A stretch of 64,000 nt of DNA from Liriodendron chinense (GCA_003013855.2 ML058408.1:7665356-7729355); one strand, 5' to 3'; shown: positions 35,655-45,833, counted from the first letter of the stretch. The notes: generated by a model from the sequence alone, not told the origin. Numbers and translations are program-made.

Positions 35655-36260
35655 TTGCTTATAGAAAGGGATGAAAAGAAGAAGAAGGATGAGTGGACGT
35701 TATTCTTCGATGGCGCAGCAAATTCTAAAGGGAGTGGTATTGGAGCGATCCTCTACTCTCCAGATGATGTCCCTATTCCTATCTCAAGGCGCATAGCATT
35801 CGAGTGCACTAACAACATGGCAGAGTACGAAGCATGCATCGCTGGCTTAAAGGAAGCCATAATCTTGGGCGTCAAGAAGCTACGAGTATTTGGAGACTCA
35901 CAGCTTATCATCAATCAGACCAATGGCAAATGGAAAACCAAGGACGAGAAGTTGATACCATATCATGTGTATCTTGACAATCTGATCGAAGAATTCAAAG
36001 AAATTACCTTCTCATACATGCCCAGAGCCAAGAACTAGTTTGCAGATGCTCTCACCACACTCGCGTCAATGCTCGAGATCCCGAAAGGAGCCTCAGAATG
36101 GGAGCTCACCGTCGAAATTCAAGATGAACCTGCCTTTTGCCTGCAAATAAAAGAAGCCGAAGCTGTCCCTGACAAACCCTGGTATGCCGACATCAAGCAA
36201 TATCTCGAAACCCAGGAGTATCCAGAGTCAGAACAGCAACAGATCGCCGAACCATCCAGC
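35655..36260 (+). pseudogene. pol: second, archaeal-type RNase H of the Tat element
   Basis: It encodes DEWTLFFDGAANSKGSGIGA, then NNMAEYEACIAGL and LRVFGDSQLIINQTNG, the D-E-D pattern of archaeal-like RNase H. This extra domain is a known marker of the Tat lineage. The ORF stops at 36038 (TAG where a codon before FADALTTLAS is expected). It resumes in the same frame through a linker (KPWYADIKQYLETQEYP) until a frameshift near 36265. The domain would degrade RNA in RNA-DNA hybrids. Confidence 0.88.
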
Positions 36261-36262
36261 GT

Positions 36263-37429
36263 TTGGCCGGCCAGTTCACCATCAATGGCGAAGTTCTTTA
36301 CAAGCGATCCTATAATCATATCCTCCTTCGATGCGTTGATGAAACAGAAGCTACAAAAATCATGAAAGAAATACACGAAGGAATCTGTGGCCCACACATG
36401 AATGGGCACATGATGGCAAAGAAGATTCTACGACTCGGCTACTATTGGCTCACCATGGAGACAGACTGCTACCAGCACGTCAGAAAATGCTTCAAGTGTC
36501 AGGAGCATGCGAATCAAATCCATGCCCCCTCATCAGAATTATACAACCTGACCACCCCCTGGCCCTTCTCCATGTGGGGACTCGACATCATTGGCAAGAT
36601 TAGTCCTAAAGCATCAAACGGTCATGAGTACATACTTGTGGCAGTCGACTACTTCACCAAGTGGGTAGAGGCAGCCTCCTACACCACGATTGCAGCATCT
36701 CAAGTGATCAAATTCATGAAGAACAACATCATATGCCTGTATGGAATCCCCAATGCTATCATCACAGATAATGGGACCCCGTTCGTCAACAAGAAGATGG
36801 ATGACTTCCTCAGCAAATTCAAGATCCAACGTCATCGATCAAGCCCCTACCGTCCTCAGATGAATGGTGGGGTAGAAGCCACAAACAAGACAATCGTCAG
36901 GATACTCGAGAAAATGGTCGTGACCTATCGAGATTGGTCAGATATGCTCCCATATGCACTTTGGGCCTATCGAACGTCTGTGCGGTCTGCTAAGGGTGTT
37001 ACTCCTTTCGAGCTTACTTATGGAATGGAAGCAGTTCTGCTAGTCGAGGTGGAAATACCATCACTAGGGGTGTTACTAGAAAGCGGAGTTGAAGAAGGAG
37101 AATGGCAACAGGTAAGATTCGATCAGTTGCAGCTAGCAGATGAGAAGCGTATGCGTGCACTAAGATATTCACAGTGCTATCAGAAAAGGATCGCTAGGGC
37201 TTATAACAAGAGAGTCCGAAAAAGAAGTTTCAAGGTATGCGACATGGTTATGAAGAAAATCCTACCGTCGCACCTTCCGGATCCCAGAGGAAAGTTCAAA
37301 CCCTCGTGGGACGGGCCACTGATCATCAGAGAAGTACTTCCCGGAGGCTCCCTCAGACTCACCAGCATGAGAGGGGTGGATCTTCCTGAGCCAATCAACG
37401 CCGATAAAGTGAAGATCTTTCACAAGTAA
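36263..37429 (+). CDS. pol: Tat integrase
   Basis: This is an uninterrupted frame of 388 codons, though in life it would be part of the polyprotein. The zinc-binding region has His residues around HEGICGPHMNGH and the cysteine pair CFKCQEH. The catalytic core shows Asp in WGLDIIG, Asp in IITDNGTPF and Glu in QMNGGVEATNKTI (the D,D-35-E arrangement). The C-terminal part (KPSWDGPLIIREVLPGGSLRL) is the GPY/F-like module, and there is no chromodomain. It ends at TAA 37427-37429. It is the best preserved domain of this element. Confidence 0.92.
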   Translation: MAGQFTINGEVLYKRSYNHILLRCVDETEATKIMKEIHEGICGPHMNGHMMAKKILRLGYYWLTMETDCYQHVRKCFKCQEHANQIHAPSSELYNLTTPWPFSMWGLDIIGKISPKASNGHEYILVAVDYFTKWVEAASYTTIAASQVIKFMKNNIICLYGIPNAIITDNGTPFVNKKMDDFLSKFKIQRHRSSPYRPQMNGGVEATNKTIVRILEKMVVTYRDWSDMLPYALWAYRTSVRSAKGVTPFELTYGMEAVLLVEVEIPSLGVLLESGVEEGEWQQVRFDQLQLADEKRMRALRYSQCYQKRIARAYNKRVRKRSFKVCDMVMKKILPSHLPDPRGKFKPSWDGPLIIREVLPGGSLRLTSMRGVDLPEPINADKVKIFHK

Positions 37430-38494
37430 GTCATTTTGACTTTATCAAGAGTTACTTTAATAGAGCTGAAGTCAAGAGGTCGAAGCTAAAACCTCTGAGA
37501 AATCATTTCCGTCCACCAACAAGTGTTTCAAATAAGGGGATTAAAAAAAAGGGGGGGAAATACAAAAAAAAAAGAGAAAAAAAGAACACAAAAGAAAAAA
37601 AGAGAAAAAGAAAAAGGGAAGCCAAAGCAAGGCACCCAAGAAAAATCAACCCAAGAAGAAACACAGTCATCCATCTGTTCATCTCAGAAAGGTCGGTAGC
37701 TAAGACCGACAGATCTATCATCGTAACTTAGGATAAGGGCTGAAAAACTGCCATCGGCTGGCAACGACGGATTCCCGACCTCTAGCCGCCGCAGTTATCG
37801 AAAGATTCAGAGAAAGAAAAAAAGAGAAAAAGAAAATGTGTGCCTAAACAAAGAGGACGGAGTGAAAACACGAAAGGGCGCTCCGAGTAAAAACAGTGGG
37901 CATACAGCGGACTTGGTGAAAACCCGAAAGGGCACTGAGGGTAAAAACAACATAGCTGCCAAGGGGTAGGCAAGATCAAACACCCGGGACGTGGTGAAAA
38001 CCCGAATGGGCGCCACGGGCAAAAACGACGGGAAAGGGCCGGCTGTAGTGAAAACTCGAAAGAGCGCAGGTACCAAGAAAGTGCAGGTACCAAGAAATTA
38101 GACAGTCCAGATCGGTTCAAGCAGTCACAGTTAAAGAACAAGAAGAAGTGCAGTCAGGAATGAAGAGCTCTACAAATTCTGACAATCTCAGGAGGCAACA
38201 GTTTTCGTTGCCTACACCTCTAGGGAACTAAAGGATCACACAAGTCAAATCTCGAGACATCAGTCAAAGCATTAGCCGAGCCTCAGTTCTGATTCCTATA
38301 TCCCGACACAAAATCCAGACACACTCACAAGACAACTCATGGCATAATAGATTCTCAAAAAAGTTTTCTTCTTTTTCATTAAAAGCATCATGTTTCTTTT
38401 ACACATATCATGTCATCTTTTTTAAAAAATACAAAAAATGCATCATTATCAATCGTATACCATGCAAAAAGGAATGTACAGGTGGCCAACGCAA
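37430..38494 (+). other. post-integrase region with purine tract and short repeats
   Basis: There is no gene on either strand. At 37536-37620 there is an A/G-only-like tract with GGGGGGG and long A runs. At about 37860-38065 a unit like GTGAAAACCCGAAAGGGCGC followed by GTAAAAAC occurs four times, 55-70 bp apart. Similar tandem GAAAACCCGAAAGGGC units are familiar from the 3' regions of Tat elements. The 3' end of the first antisense gene follows. Confidence 0.6.
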
Positions 38495-39340
38495 TCAATC
38501 TCTACCCTCCTCGGCCACATCAGGTAAGTCCTCTGACTCATAATGAAGTAGCCTCGCTCTCAACCTGCTTACCTCCATACGCAGGTAATGCGCCTCATCG
38601 CGCTCAAGGGTACAGATCGCGGCCTCGTCATCAGATAACCTCTGATCAGCAGCTAACCTCCTCGACATCATCTCACAATGATACTGAAGTGGGGAGATCT
38701 CAGACAGCAAATGGCCATGAGTGGCCAAAAGGAAGCCAGGATCGATGAATGGGTGCTCTTCAAAAGGCTCATATGAACCAGATGAAGAGCCAGCATCTCC
38801 AAGGATATCCTGCTCATCCTCATCAGCAGTCTGTTCCCAGCAAGGGATACGTCGATACAAAGATTGCTCAGTAACTCAATACTGATATGGGGCGGTCGCC
38901 ATCGGAAAAGCCCGCAGCTCGAAACCAAGCAAATCGGCAGTCAAGTAACTCGCCCAAGATCCATCAACTCGAGTCCTAAAGTCAGAGGTTCTGGATGGAA
39001 GTGCTCGACACCCGATACCCGTGAAAGCAAAAAGAGGAACATCCTGCTCATACCCAAACTGCCGCAGGAACCGGATAGGGTGGTAAGAAAAGTAAGATCG
39101 AAAGCCTACCAGCATCAGAGGAAGGCCGTGCGCATCACAAAGCACTGGAGGAAGTGAAAGCCAAGATGACTCCCAACGAACATTCCAGTCACGAAGATCA
39201 GCGAACATCCTGCGATACAAGGGCTCACTCATCCTAGCCGTATGAGGAAGAAATTCCATGATGTGCCACATAAGGTCTGGGCGACGGGTGTCAGGAAAGG
39301 GTACAGGAACAGTCAGTGAAAGACGCTCCCATAGCCAGAC

Positions 39341-39423
39341 CTGATCACAAGAAGGAAAAGAAGTTCAACTAGAGCGAAGCAATTCCTAAAAAGGACAAGA
39401 AAAGAAAGGTGCAGAAAAGATAC
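39341..39423 (-). other. intron of antisense gene 1
   Basis: On the minus strand, TTCTTCAG is followed by GTATCTTTTC, and 83 bp later CTTGTGATCAG is followed by GTCTGGCTATGG. Removing it joins CCAFLQ to VWLWERL in phase 0, an LQ-VW-x-WER arrangement typical of plant mobile domain proteins. Confidence 0.7.
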
Positions 39424-40499
39424 CTGAAGAAATGCACAGCAGCCGCGAAGGACACGAGTGCGGCCCAGGGCACAGTCAGTCAGCCCACTAAACAGCTAGG
39501 CCAGGACGAGAGAAATGATCCCCTGCCTCGGGTAGCTCGGCTCATCACCTCAAAAAGCAAAGGAGTCTAGGACCTGCGCCATCCCGAGAATAGCACCTCA
39601 GCTATCAAGCAGAACATCAGTGCGTTCCGAGTAAGGATAGATCTGGCCACACTCCGAGGACCCGAAAAGAGATCATACAGTAAATCTAAGGAAAACACTA
39701 CAGCATCCTGGTCGGCAGCTGCAGGCTGAACCAGATAGGGGATCCCAAACCAGTTCTGTGGTATGGTAGTCTTCGGCAATGTCTTTGGCGAAAAATACTG
39801 AGTATAATCCCAAGGAAGGCCGGTCAAGCTCGCAAGCTCCTCCAAAGAGGGTCCCATCTCCATGTTGTTGAACGCAAACAAGTTCAACGAAGGGACCCAG
39901 TCAATCAGTGCGGCCTCGAGCATCCTCCAATCAATGTCAACTCTAGCCATATGGATCAGACTGCCGAAGCCATAGGACTCCAAATCTCGAATCTCATAAA
40001 CTGACAAGCTGTCAAGCCAAGCAAGCAGTCGTGGCAAGCAAGAAGGACGAGGAAGCAGCTGACAAGTCCTCACGGGTACTCCCTCCAGAACAAAAGGCCC
40101 AGAAATCAATGACAGCTCATGAAGGATCGGAAGATCAACGGCCAAAGGAGAAGGAAAAGTTGGAACCTCTGCAGACTCAACAGCCCCTGACCTGCCCCCA
40201 GTAACGGCTATGTCTGATATAGTCGCATCACTGTCTGAAACTGTCACGACCTCAGCCGCATGAGAAGACTCGCCCACCTCATGAACAGAGTACGCAAAAG
40301 ACTGACGATCAGGAGAAGGACGATACTCTCTATCAAAAGGGCTATCAGCAAAGATCACACCGCACATCGTGGCATCCTGGCCAATCTGACCGTCAAAGAA
40401 TGCATCTGAACCATCAAGAAGGGTCCCGGTAACCCCGATCGAAGAATCAACGGTCAGATCTGGACCTGCGGCCCTCTCCAACAGGAAATTATAATCCAG

Positions 40500-41040
40500 T
40501 CATCATCCTGGCCAATCAAAGGGATCATCAAGGCATCCACACCGTCCATCATCAGGGGGACATCATCAATGATCACATCAATTCCACCCAAACAAGTATG
40601 CTGCACATCTCGGCCATCATCAAGAGCATCCAAACCATCAAAGGTATCATCTAAACCATCCATACCATCCAGACATGAGATCAGCCCATCTATGTCCATC
40701 ATACTCCCATCACCTCCATCAATCACATCATCTAGGTGGCCCACATTCAAGGGGTGCATAGCCTCACCTATGTCCCATCTTCCCATCTCATCCACACCAT
40801 CCATTTCTCCCATAATGAAGGCCCCATTCAAATCAGAAATTTCAGCATGGCTGCCATTAATGGGGCCATTCAAAGCTCCACCAACCACCATCCCTAGCCC
40901 CTCATCAATGCCCCCATTCAATACTCCATCTCCACCATCTATTAATGAAATCCCTCCATCATTAAAGCCTTCAACACTTTCTGAAGTGTGGGACCCACCA
41001 TGGACAACCCCCACAGCCCCTAAATCTCCACCGTCCATTG
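40500..41040 (-). repeat. low-complexity Gly/Asp-coding tract of antisense gene 1
   Basis: On the plus strand this is rich in CCATC/ATCATC words. On the minus strand it encodes many DG, DGG and LDGMDG steps, for example LISCLDGMDGLDDTFDGLDA. It looks like expansion of short codon repeats rather than a folded domain. Confidence 0.6.
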
Positions 41041-41200
41041 CTTGAGAAAAGACAAACCAAGAAGAAGACAAAAGGAGAAAGGAAGATGAGACAAAGAGAA
41101 TATTCATGGCTGCAATCGAACCTGGGAGTACAGGGAATGTGGGGACAAAGACAATGGACTGTGAAGAATGTCCGAGCACGAGCCAGCCCAGGCCGCACAA

Positions 41201-41970
41201 GAGGCGAGTCTTAGGCAGCCCGCTGTGGGCCGCCCGTACGGACGCGTTCCCTCTCTCTCTGCGGGATTGGCTTCATGGTCGTTGGTAGGTGAGGCTGACA
41301 GTCCACATCAGCAGATGGCACCTGAGGGCTGCCCAAGGCTCCAATCCATTTCAGATTTCGATTGAGGTTGATCAGAATCATTTGGAAGGTACCCCACCTG
41401 TCCAATCACAAAGTGCTGCGGCCAGAATGGGTCTGATCAAGTCAAAGGGAGGGAAAGTTAATTAAGAGAGGCCCACAAGCAATCTGAGCCATTCGAAGAC
41501 TAGATCATTATGATCTAAACCATGAAAGAGCTCGCATGGGTCATCAAATAGTAAGATCAAGGATTTGATCATCAAAAGAAGGGCCAGAATCCAAGATCTG
41601 ATCATCAAGTGGGCCCACAAGGCCAAATCAAGCGATCTGAGCTGTTCAAGTCACCATCCACACCATGAGAAGCCTTCTTAGCCTCACAAAACATCAAGAA
41701 AAGGTGCTCCAAAGTAAAGCCGAAGTCTCAAGTGGGCCCACAGGGCCAAATCAAGCCATCTGAACCATTCAAGTCATCATCCATGTAGTTAAGGAGTCTC
41801 ATCTCCCACAAGTCATTAAGAAATGAGTAGGAAGTCAAAGCATCCAGACATCATCAAGGAATTTGAGACAAGTCAAAGGTTGTATATTCATTCAGAAGAT
41901 TTTGATACAGAAGAGGGTAAAAGCAAAAAGAAGAAGGTCAAACATCAAATGAGCTGAACACAAAAGCAGG
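41201..41970. other. intergenic region between the two antisense genes
   Basis: I see no gene. A sequence AAGTGGGCCCACA-GGCCAAATCAAG, followed by a CATCTGA-CATTCAAGTCA-like stretch, occurs twice (from 41627 and from 41730, 103 bp apart). A weaker copy lies near 41467. The motif GTCCGTACGGGCGGCC (minus strand, about 41229-41245) also occurs in the Tat 5' LTR at about 26308, just upstream of its TATA box. Confidence 0.5.
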
Positions 41971-42405
41971 CTATAGGTCACCAACATAGTTATTATCATC
42001 CCTCCTCTCGTCCCGCTCTCGACGATGAAGATCCATCAAAGGAGCTGTCACTGAGCCTCTAGCGTATCTGCGACGGCCCCCAGGAACATAGAGCGGAGGA
42101 AGCAGAGGCCCCTGGCCGTACAACAAGTACCACTCATCATAGTCTCGATCCGGGATCGTGAAACGAAACCCGGGCTGGCCCACAAGAGCATCAGCTATCT
42201 CATCAGCTGGGATCTGAGCAGCTGGAGGAGGTGCAGAACAAGGGACTCGAGCCACCCCGGTAATCTGTCGAAGCAGCCTCTCACCCAAATACCACTGAAA
42301 TGATTCAGCGTCAAAAAGCATGATCCGGAGGCATGAAGCATCATAGGCCTCCACACACTGAGGGGTGTAGTAGAGAGGAAAGTTGGCGTACGGCATCCGA
42401 GCAAG

Positions 42406-42475
42406 CTACAAGCAAAGGAGGTCATCACGATCAGTTACAGTGCAGCACGAGGGATAAGGAAAGCAAGATACTTAC
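42406..42475 (-). other. intron 2 of antisense gene 2
   Basis: On the minus strand the donor GAT-GTAAGT and the acceptor TGCTTGTAG-CTTGCTCGG are consensus plant sites 70 bp apart. Splicing joins GLTVED to LARMPYANF in phase 0. Confidence 0.78.
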
Positions 42476-42640
42476 ATCTTCAACGGTCAATCCGTCTATG
42501 TCAGCACGCCAGTTGTCCCCAGAGACTCGAGAGTTCCGCTGACGATTTTGTTGATGCCAGTACATGTGACGATACAAAGGTGGCTCAATGTCATCCCGTA
42601 TCCTCGGCGCGAGGTGGGCAAAATGGTCATAAAAGTAAGT

Positions 42641-42715
42641 CTGGGCAAGGGTACACCTAACGATTAGAGAAAGAAAGAAGACAAATGTCTCCAAGGAAGG
42701 TTAAAGAAGAAGTAC
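42641..42715 (-). other. intron 1 of antisense gene 2
   Basis: On the minus strand GTTGAG is followed by GTACTTC, and 75 bp later CCTTGCCCAG is followed by ACTTACTTTTATG. The join gives PVVE-TYFYDHF in phase 0, at the same relative position as the intron in antisense gene 1 (before V-W-x-W-E-R there). An earlier AG is possible but would break the frame. Confidence 0.65.
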
Positions 42716-43115
42716 CTCAACGACAGGACAGAAACCTGTGAAGGACCGGCTATTCCAAGAGGTCTTATCCAAACCCTAAAAAACATGAGTCAAGTTAGCC
42801 CCGTTCCAATTGTAGGAATGATGAAGATCCTCAACCAAGCGAAGAAATTTAGGATCGACCCTCTCATTCATGTGACAGAAAAGGAAGGACCCGAAGGCAT
42901 AAGTAATCATGGCCTGTGCTTTGTGGAGGGCCTCTAGCTCGGTAGTAGGGGTGACGGTAGCAAAGGTGTTGTAGAACCATCGCATTTTTACTTGATGGCC
43001 CTAGAATTTATCTTCAGGCTGGACATCACCAACAATCCGTAGCCAGTCAGTGGAAGTGATGGGAGCAAGAGAGCCAACTTGGGGAACAACTGCCCCAAGA
43101 AATGGAAAGCCGATT

Positions 43116-43118
<3 letters not shown>

Positions 43119-43148
<30 letters not shown>
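43119..43148. repeat. (AT)15 microsatellite
   Basis: Thirty bases of uninterrupted AT lie inside exon 1 of antisense gene 2. It encodes alternating Ile/Tyr and moves the downstream sequence out of frame. Confidence 0.97.
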
Positions 43149-43150
<2 letters not shown>

Positions 43151-43276
43151 AGGAGAGTTATTCCCCATTCGCCACAAAGGAGTTGAAAGGTGTGGGTCTC
43201 ATCCCGCCACCTCTCGCAAAGAGCCGCAAGCAACATGCGATTGGCACTGTTATTATGGAAGTGTAAGGTAAGAAGG

Positions 43277-44705
43277 TGTTCGCTCGCCTCAAGTGTAAGA
43301 CTACAATGTAGTAATAAATCTCGGTAAGACCGAGGTCGATCCACAGGGAATTAGAAACAACTTCCAAACTATTCCAGCAACTCAGTTTTGGAAGAAAATC
43401 AGATTTAATTGAGTGATTAAACTAAGACAGTAACTTAATGGAAATTCAGTGATTTAAAGTATTAAGGCATTCAAGGATCCACTTGTAGCAATCCCATGTC
43501 AATTCAATCAGTCCAAGTAGAGAACACAACTAGATTTGAAGTCCTATCTCTCATCTAGTTGGAAAATAAAGCATTCACACACATTCAATCCAAATCAAGT
43601 TGAACTTCCAAGTTCTAGTCTCATTCAACAATGTAGAATTTAAAACCATAGCCTTTGGAGTAACAGCCATGCCTATGGACTATGGCCTGCTCAAGGATTA
43701 CTATAATTCGAATCTAAACAAGCATTATATGATAATCTCAGAGAATTGCAAGGAATTCATGTCCGGAGCACATGAACTCTCATAAAACATCTTAAACTAC
43801 CACTTTAAGAACTAGAATATGAAAAATCCAAACTTGAATTGAAAATTACTTGAATTAACTTGAATCAAACATGAAATTAGCTACAAGCTTCACCTCTCAG
43901 CCTTAGCTGAGAGATTCTAGCCGAGCATTGTCATACTACAACTAGAACTCAAATAAGAAAGCATAAAAACTAGAAAAACTGGAAATTGGAGAGTTGCAGA
44001 CGCTCCACGATAGCTTTCTCTCTCTAAAACCACGTCCCTTAGCTTCTATGATGACCTAGGAAGAGCCCCTAGGTGTCCTTTTATAGTAGGAAAGCTCCCT
44101 TGCGTCGGAAACATCCAGAAATTGTGCAAGGTTACGCACTGCGCAGAAATTCTCGGAGCTTCACGGAGAAGTTTTATTACACAAACAACCGGTCGCACGA
44201 CCGGTCTGAGCCCCTGACGACCGGTCGCACGACCGGTCGCAAATCGTCAAAAACAGTCTAGAGAGTTTCGCCGAAATTTCGATTTAAACTTTTAATTCAA
44301 GGACCGGTCACACGACCGGTCTGGGCATCGGACGACCGGTCGCACGACCGATCGTAAATGGTCCAATGACCTTCTCTGGAAAATTTCCTTCTGTGCAAAA
44401 ATCGGACCGGTCGGACGACCGGTCCTGGCGATGGATGACTGGTCACACGATCGGTCTTAACCTCTGTTTTCTGCTTTCTCCTTAGACTTCTTTCTTCCTT
44501 TCTTCTCCTCTCTTTCCACTTTCTTTGGTCCTTCTTTCTTCTTCATCCAATGGCTTCAAATGGCCCTTTTTAGTCTCCAATTTGGTGAAGTCCACTCTCA
44601 TTCCTGAAATCACAAAACATGCATTAGATAGGCCTTTTAAGCATGAAAACCGTGCATATAATGTGATGTATTGGGCAATGCAATGTATAAATTTGAGGTT
44701 CAACA
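43277..44705 (-). repeat. 3' LTR of the complete Athila-like element
   Basis: On the minus strand it starts TGTTGAACCTCAAATTTATAC and ends GAGGCGAGCGAACA. It contains many GACCGGTC/GTCGCACGACCGGTC motifs (44190-44455), a TATA box (TATAAAAGG, plus coordinates 44077-44085), a conserved hairpin at 43894-43913 and a U5 hairpin at 43320-43334. Confidence 0.95.
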
Positions 44706-44717
44706 CACCCCCCAACC
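44706..44717 (-). promoter_or_regulatory. polypurine tract of the Athila-like element
   Basis: On the minus strand GGTTGGGGGGTG lies immediately upstream of the TGTTGAAC start of the 3' LTR, the expected plus-strand primer. The same twelve bases recur at 45627-45638. Confidence 0.85.
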
Positions 44718-45833
44718 AGCTTTTTGCTAGTCCCAAGCAAAACATGCGTGAAACAATTTCAAACCTCCAAACCTAACTCTCCTCAGAAACCATGATTCTA
44801 TCCACTCCAAGATGTACGCGTATAAAATTTGGAAAAATTAGGTGATAGAAGCTGAAATCTTGGACTCCCAAAACATAATAAGTGTCTACATGAAATTCCC
44901 GCTGATTGATTGATAAATAGAAGAACTCGAACAAATTCAGCCTAGTGTGCATAGTAGAAGTTCATCTCATGAGTTTCTGGGATCATCTTCTTCATAGATT
45001 AAGTAAACCAAAGATTTTAAGGTGCACAGGGCAATAACAAGCCTATGACAGGAATTTGCCTTACCGTCCTTCCGACGGTTTTCACACTACGTCCCATTTC
45101 CGGCTTTGGTTACGGTTTGACCATCCCCCGGTTGGTAATAGGTAGCCCTTTTCGGAATTTTCCAACATTTTTCCTTCATTCCCGATTTCATCATTTCTTT
45201 CCTTTTTCTTTTAAATTAGATAGGATTTTGAAAAATCCATATCTTTCATTATTTTCCCATGGACAAGGATGGACAAAATACCCCGGCTTGGCTGCTCAAC
45301 AACTTTAAATCAAAGTCTAGCTAATCCATAAATCACATAATCTTTTCAACCTATGAAAATCGTGTAATGTGAGCTAGGTGTAAAAAGTGTTCAAATTTTC
45401 TATCGATCACAACAATAGGGGAACTAACATATAAAACCATTATGTTGGAAGAAATCCAAGACTTACAACATCACACACTTCGTTTCCCCTCCTCTTATAC
45501 TCACATCATCTCGAATGCATGGAAATAAGGTTTTCTAAAAGAATTTTGAAATTTTAGAAAATTCGAAAAAAATTTGCGCATGTGAGGCTCGAAATGTTGC
45601 AGCATGCTAGATGAGGAATCTCATGTCACCCCCCAACCAAATCTTGCATTGTCCTCAATGTAAAAAGATATGCAATTAGCATGAACATGAGAGCAATGGT
45701 AAAATAGGAGAGAGTGAGAACAATAGTACCTGAGAAAGCAATCATGGAAGTCTCCAACCCGACAACTAAAACCTAATAAAATAGTAAAACTAAATAAAAC
45801 CTACCTATGCTATACCTCCATCAGACTAGGAGA
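44718..45833 (-). other. 3' non-coding region of the Athila-like element
   Basis: There is no convincing ORF on either strand. It contains the second polypurine tract copy (45627-45638), AT-rich stretches such as 45530-45580, and pyrimidine-rich runs. Athila elements often carry an env-like ORF here, and none is left or ever was in this copy. Confidence 0.65.

Larger units (their letters stand above)
25914..37429 (+). mobile_element. Tat/Ogre-like Ty3/gypsy element (5' LTR to end of integrase)
   Basis: The element has a 5' LTR, a PBS, gag with a CHHC zinc knuckle, a protease with an IDNGSS active-site segment, RT, RNase H, a second RNase H of archaeal type and integrase. A duplicated RNase H and the FLGRIQYISRFIAQLT version of the RT-RNase H junction mark the Tat lineage (Ogre, Retand and relatives). 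It is inserted in an Athila-type LTR and is itself split by a solo LTR at 31914-33348. Its 3' LTR is not found in the window; the region after integrase with antisense genes may still be part of it, in which case it continues, in pieces, to 56600 and beyond. Confidence 0.85.
38495..41107 (-). pseudogene. antisense gene 1: DUF7745/plant-mobile-domain-like protein, one intron
   Basis: On the minus strand, opposite to the Tat pol genes, a reading frame starts at 41107 (or at an internal Met at 41038). It runs through a Gly/Asp-rich tract and a frameshift near 40470. It enters a domain with DIDWRMLEAALIDWVPSLN, FNNMEMGPSLEELASLTGLP and later YLVQPAAADQDAVV. That layout (helical lead, tryptophan, F-x-F, then L-E-E-x-x-x-L-x-G-L-P) is that of plant mobile domain/DUF7745 proteins. 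After a frameshift near 39580 and a TAG, the frame meets a GT-AG intron at 39341-39423 and continues with VWLWERLSL, SEPLYRRMF and HPIRFLRQFG. A TGA near 38876 precedes a final Leu/Arg/Glu-rich segment. The N-terminus NILFVSSSFLLLSSSWFVF is hydrophobic and signal-like. Antisense ORFs are known downstream of pol in Tat elements. Confidence 0.65.
41971..43276 (-). pseudogene. antisense gene 2: plant-mobile-domain-like protein, exons 1 (part) to 3
   Basis: This is the 3' part of a minus-strand gene whose 5' part lies at 54673-54844 and 56482-56528. In order of translation: MLLAALCERWRDETHTF and GEWGIT (exon 1, the characteristic ERW-x-x-ETHTF and GE-x-x-I-T-L of plant mobile domains), an (AT)15 microsatellite that shifts the frame, IGFPFLGAVVP, a TAG near 43009, AQAMITYAFGSFLF and YNWNGANL. 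A TAG at about 42774 follows, then FTGFCPVVE. An intron (42641-42715) leads to TYFYDHFAHLAPRIRDDIEP and PLYRHMYWHQ. A second intron (42406-42475) leads to LARMPYANFPLYYTP and WYLGERLLRQITG, with the stop at 41971. The family is secure from motif order; stops and the microsatellite make it a pseudogene. Confidence 0.75.

Noticed and set aside
40569..41045. 158-codon plus-strand ORF opposite antisense gene 1
   Set aside because: It is the shadow of the DG-coding tract (Pro/Ser/Thr-rich) and has no continuation or motif of its own.
43600..43785. Identical 61-codon ORFs at 43600-43785 and 53580-53765
   Set aside because: They are the same stretch of the two LTRs of one element, not duplicated genes.
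45045..45308. Possible remnant env-like ORF in the 3' region of the minus-strand Athila element
   Set aside because: It is on the opposite strand to the element and short, with a Phe/Pro-rich peptide and no transmembrane or domain signal.
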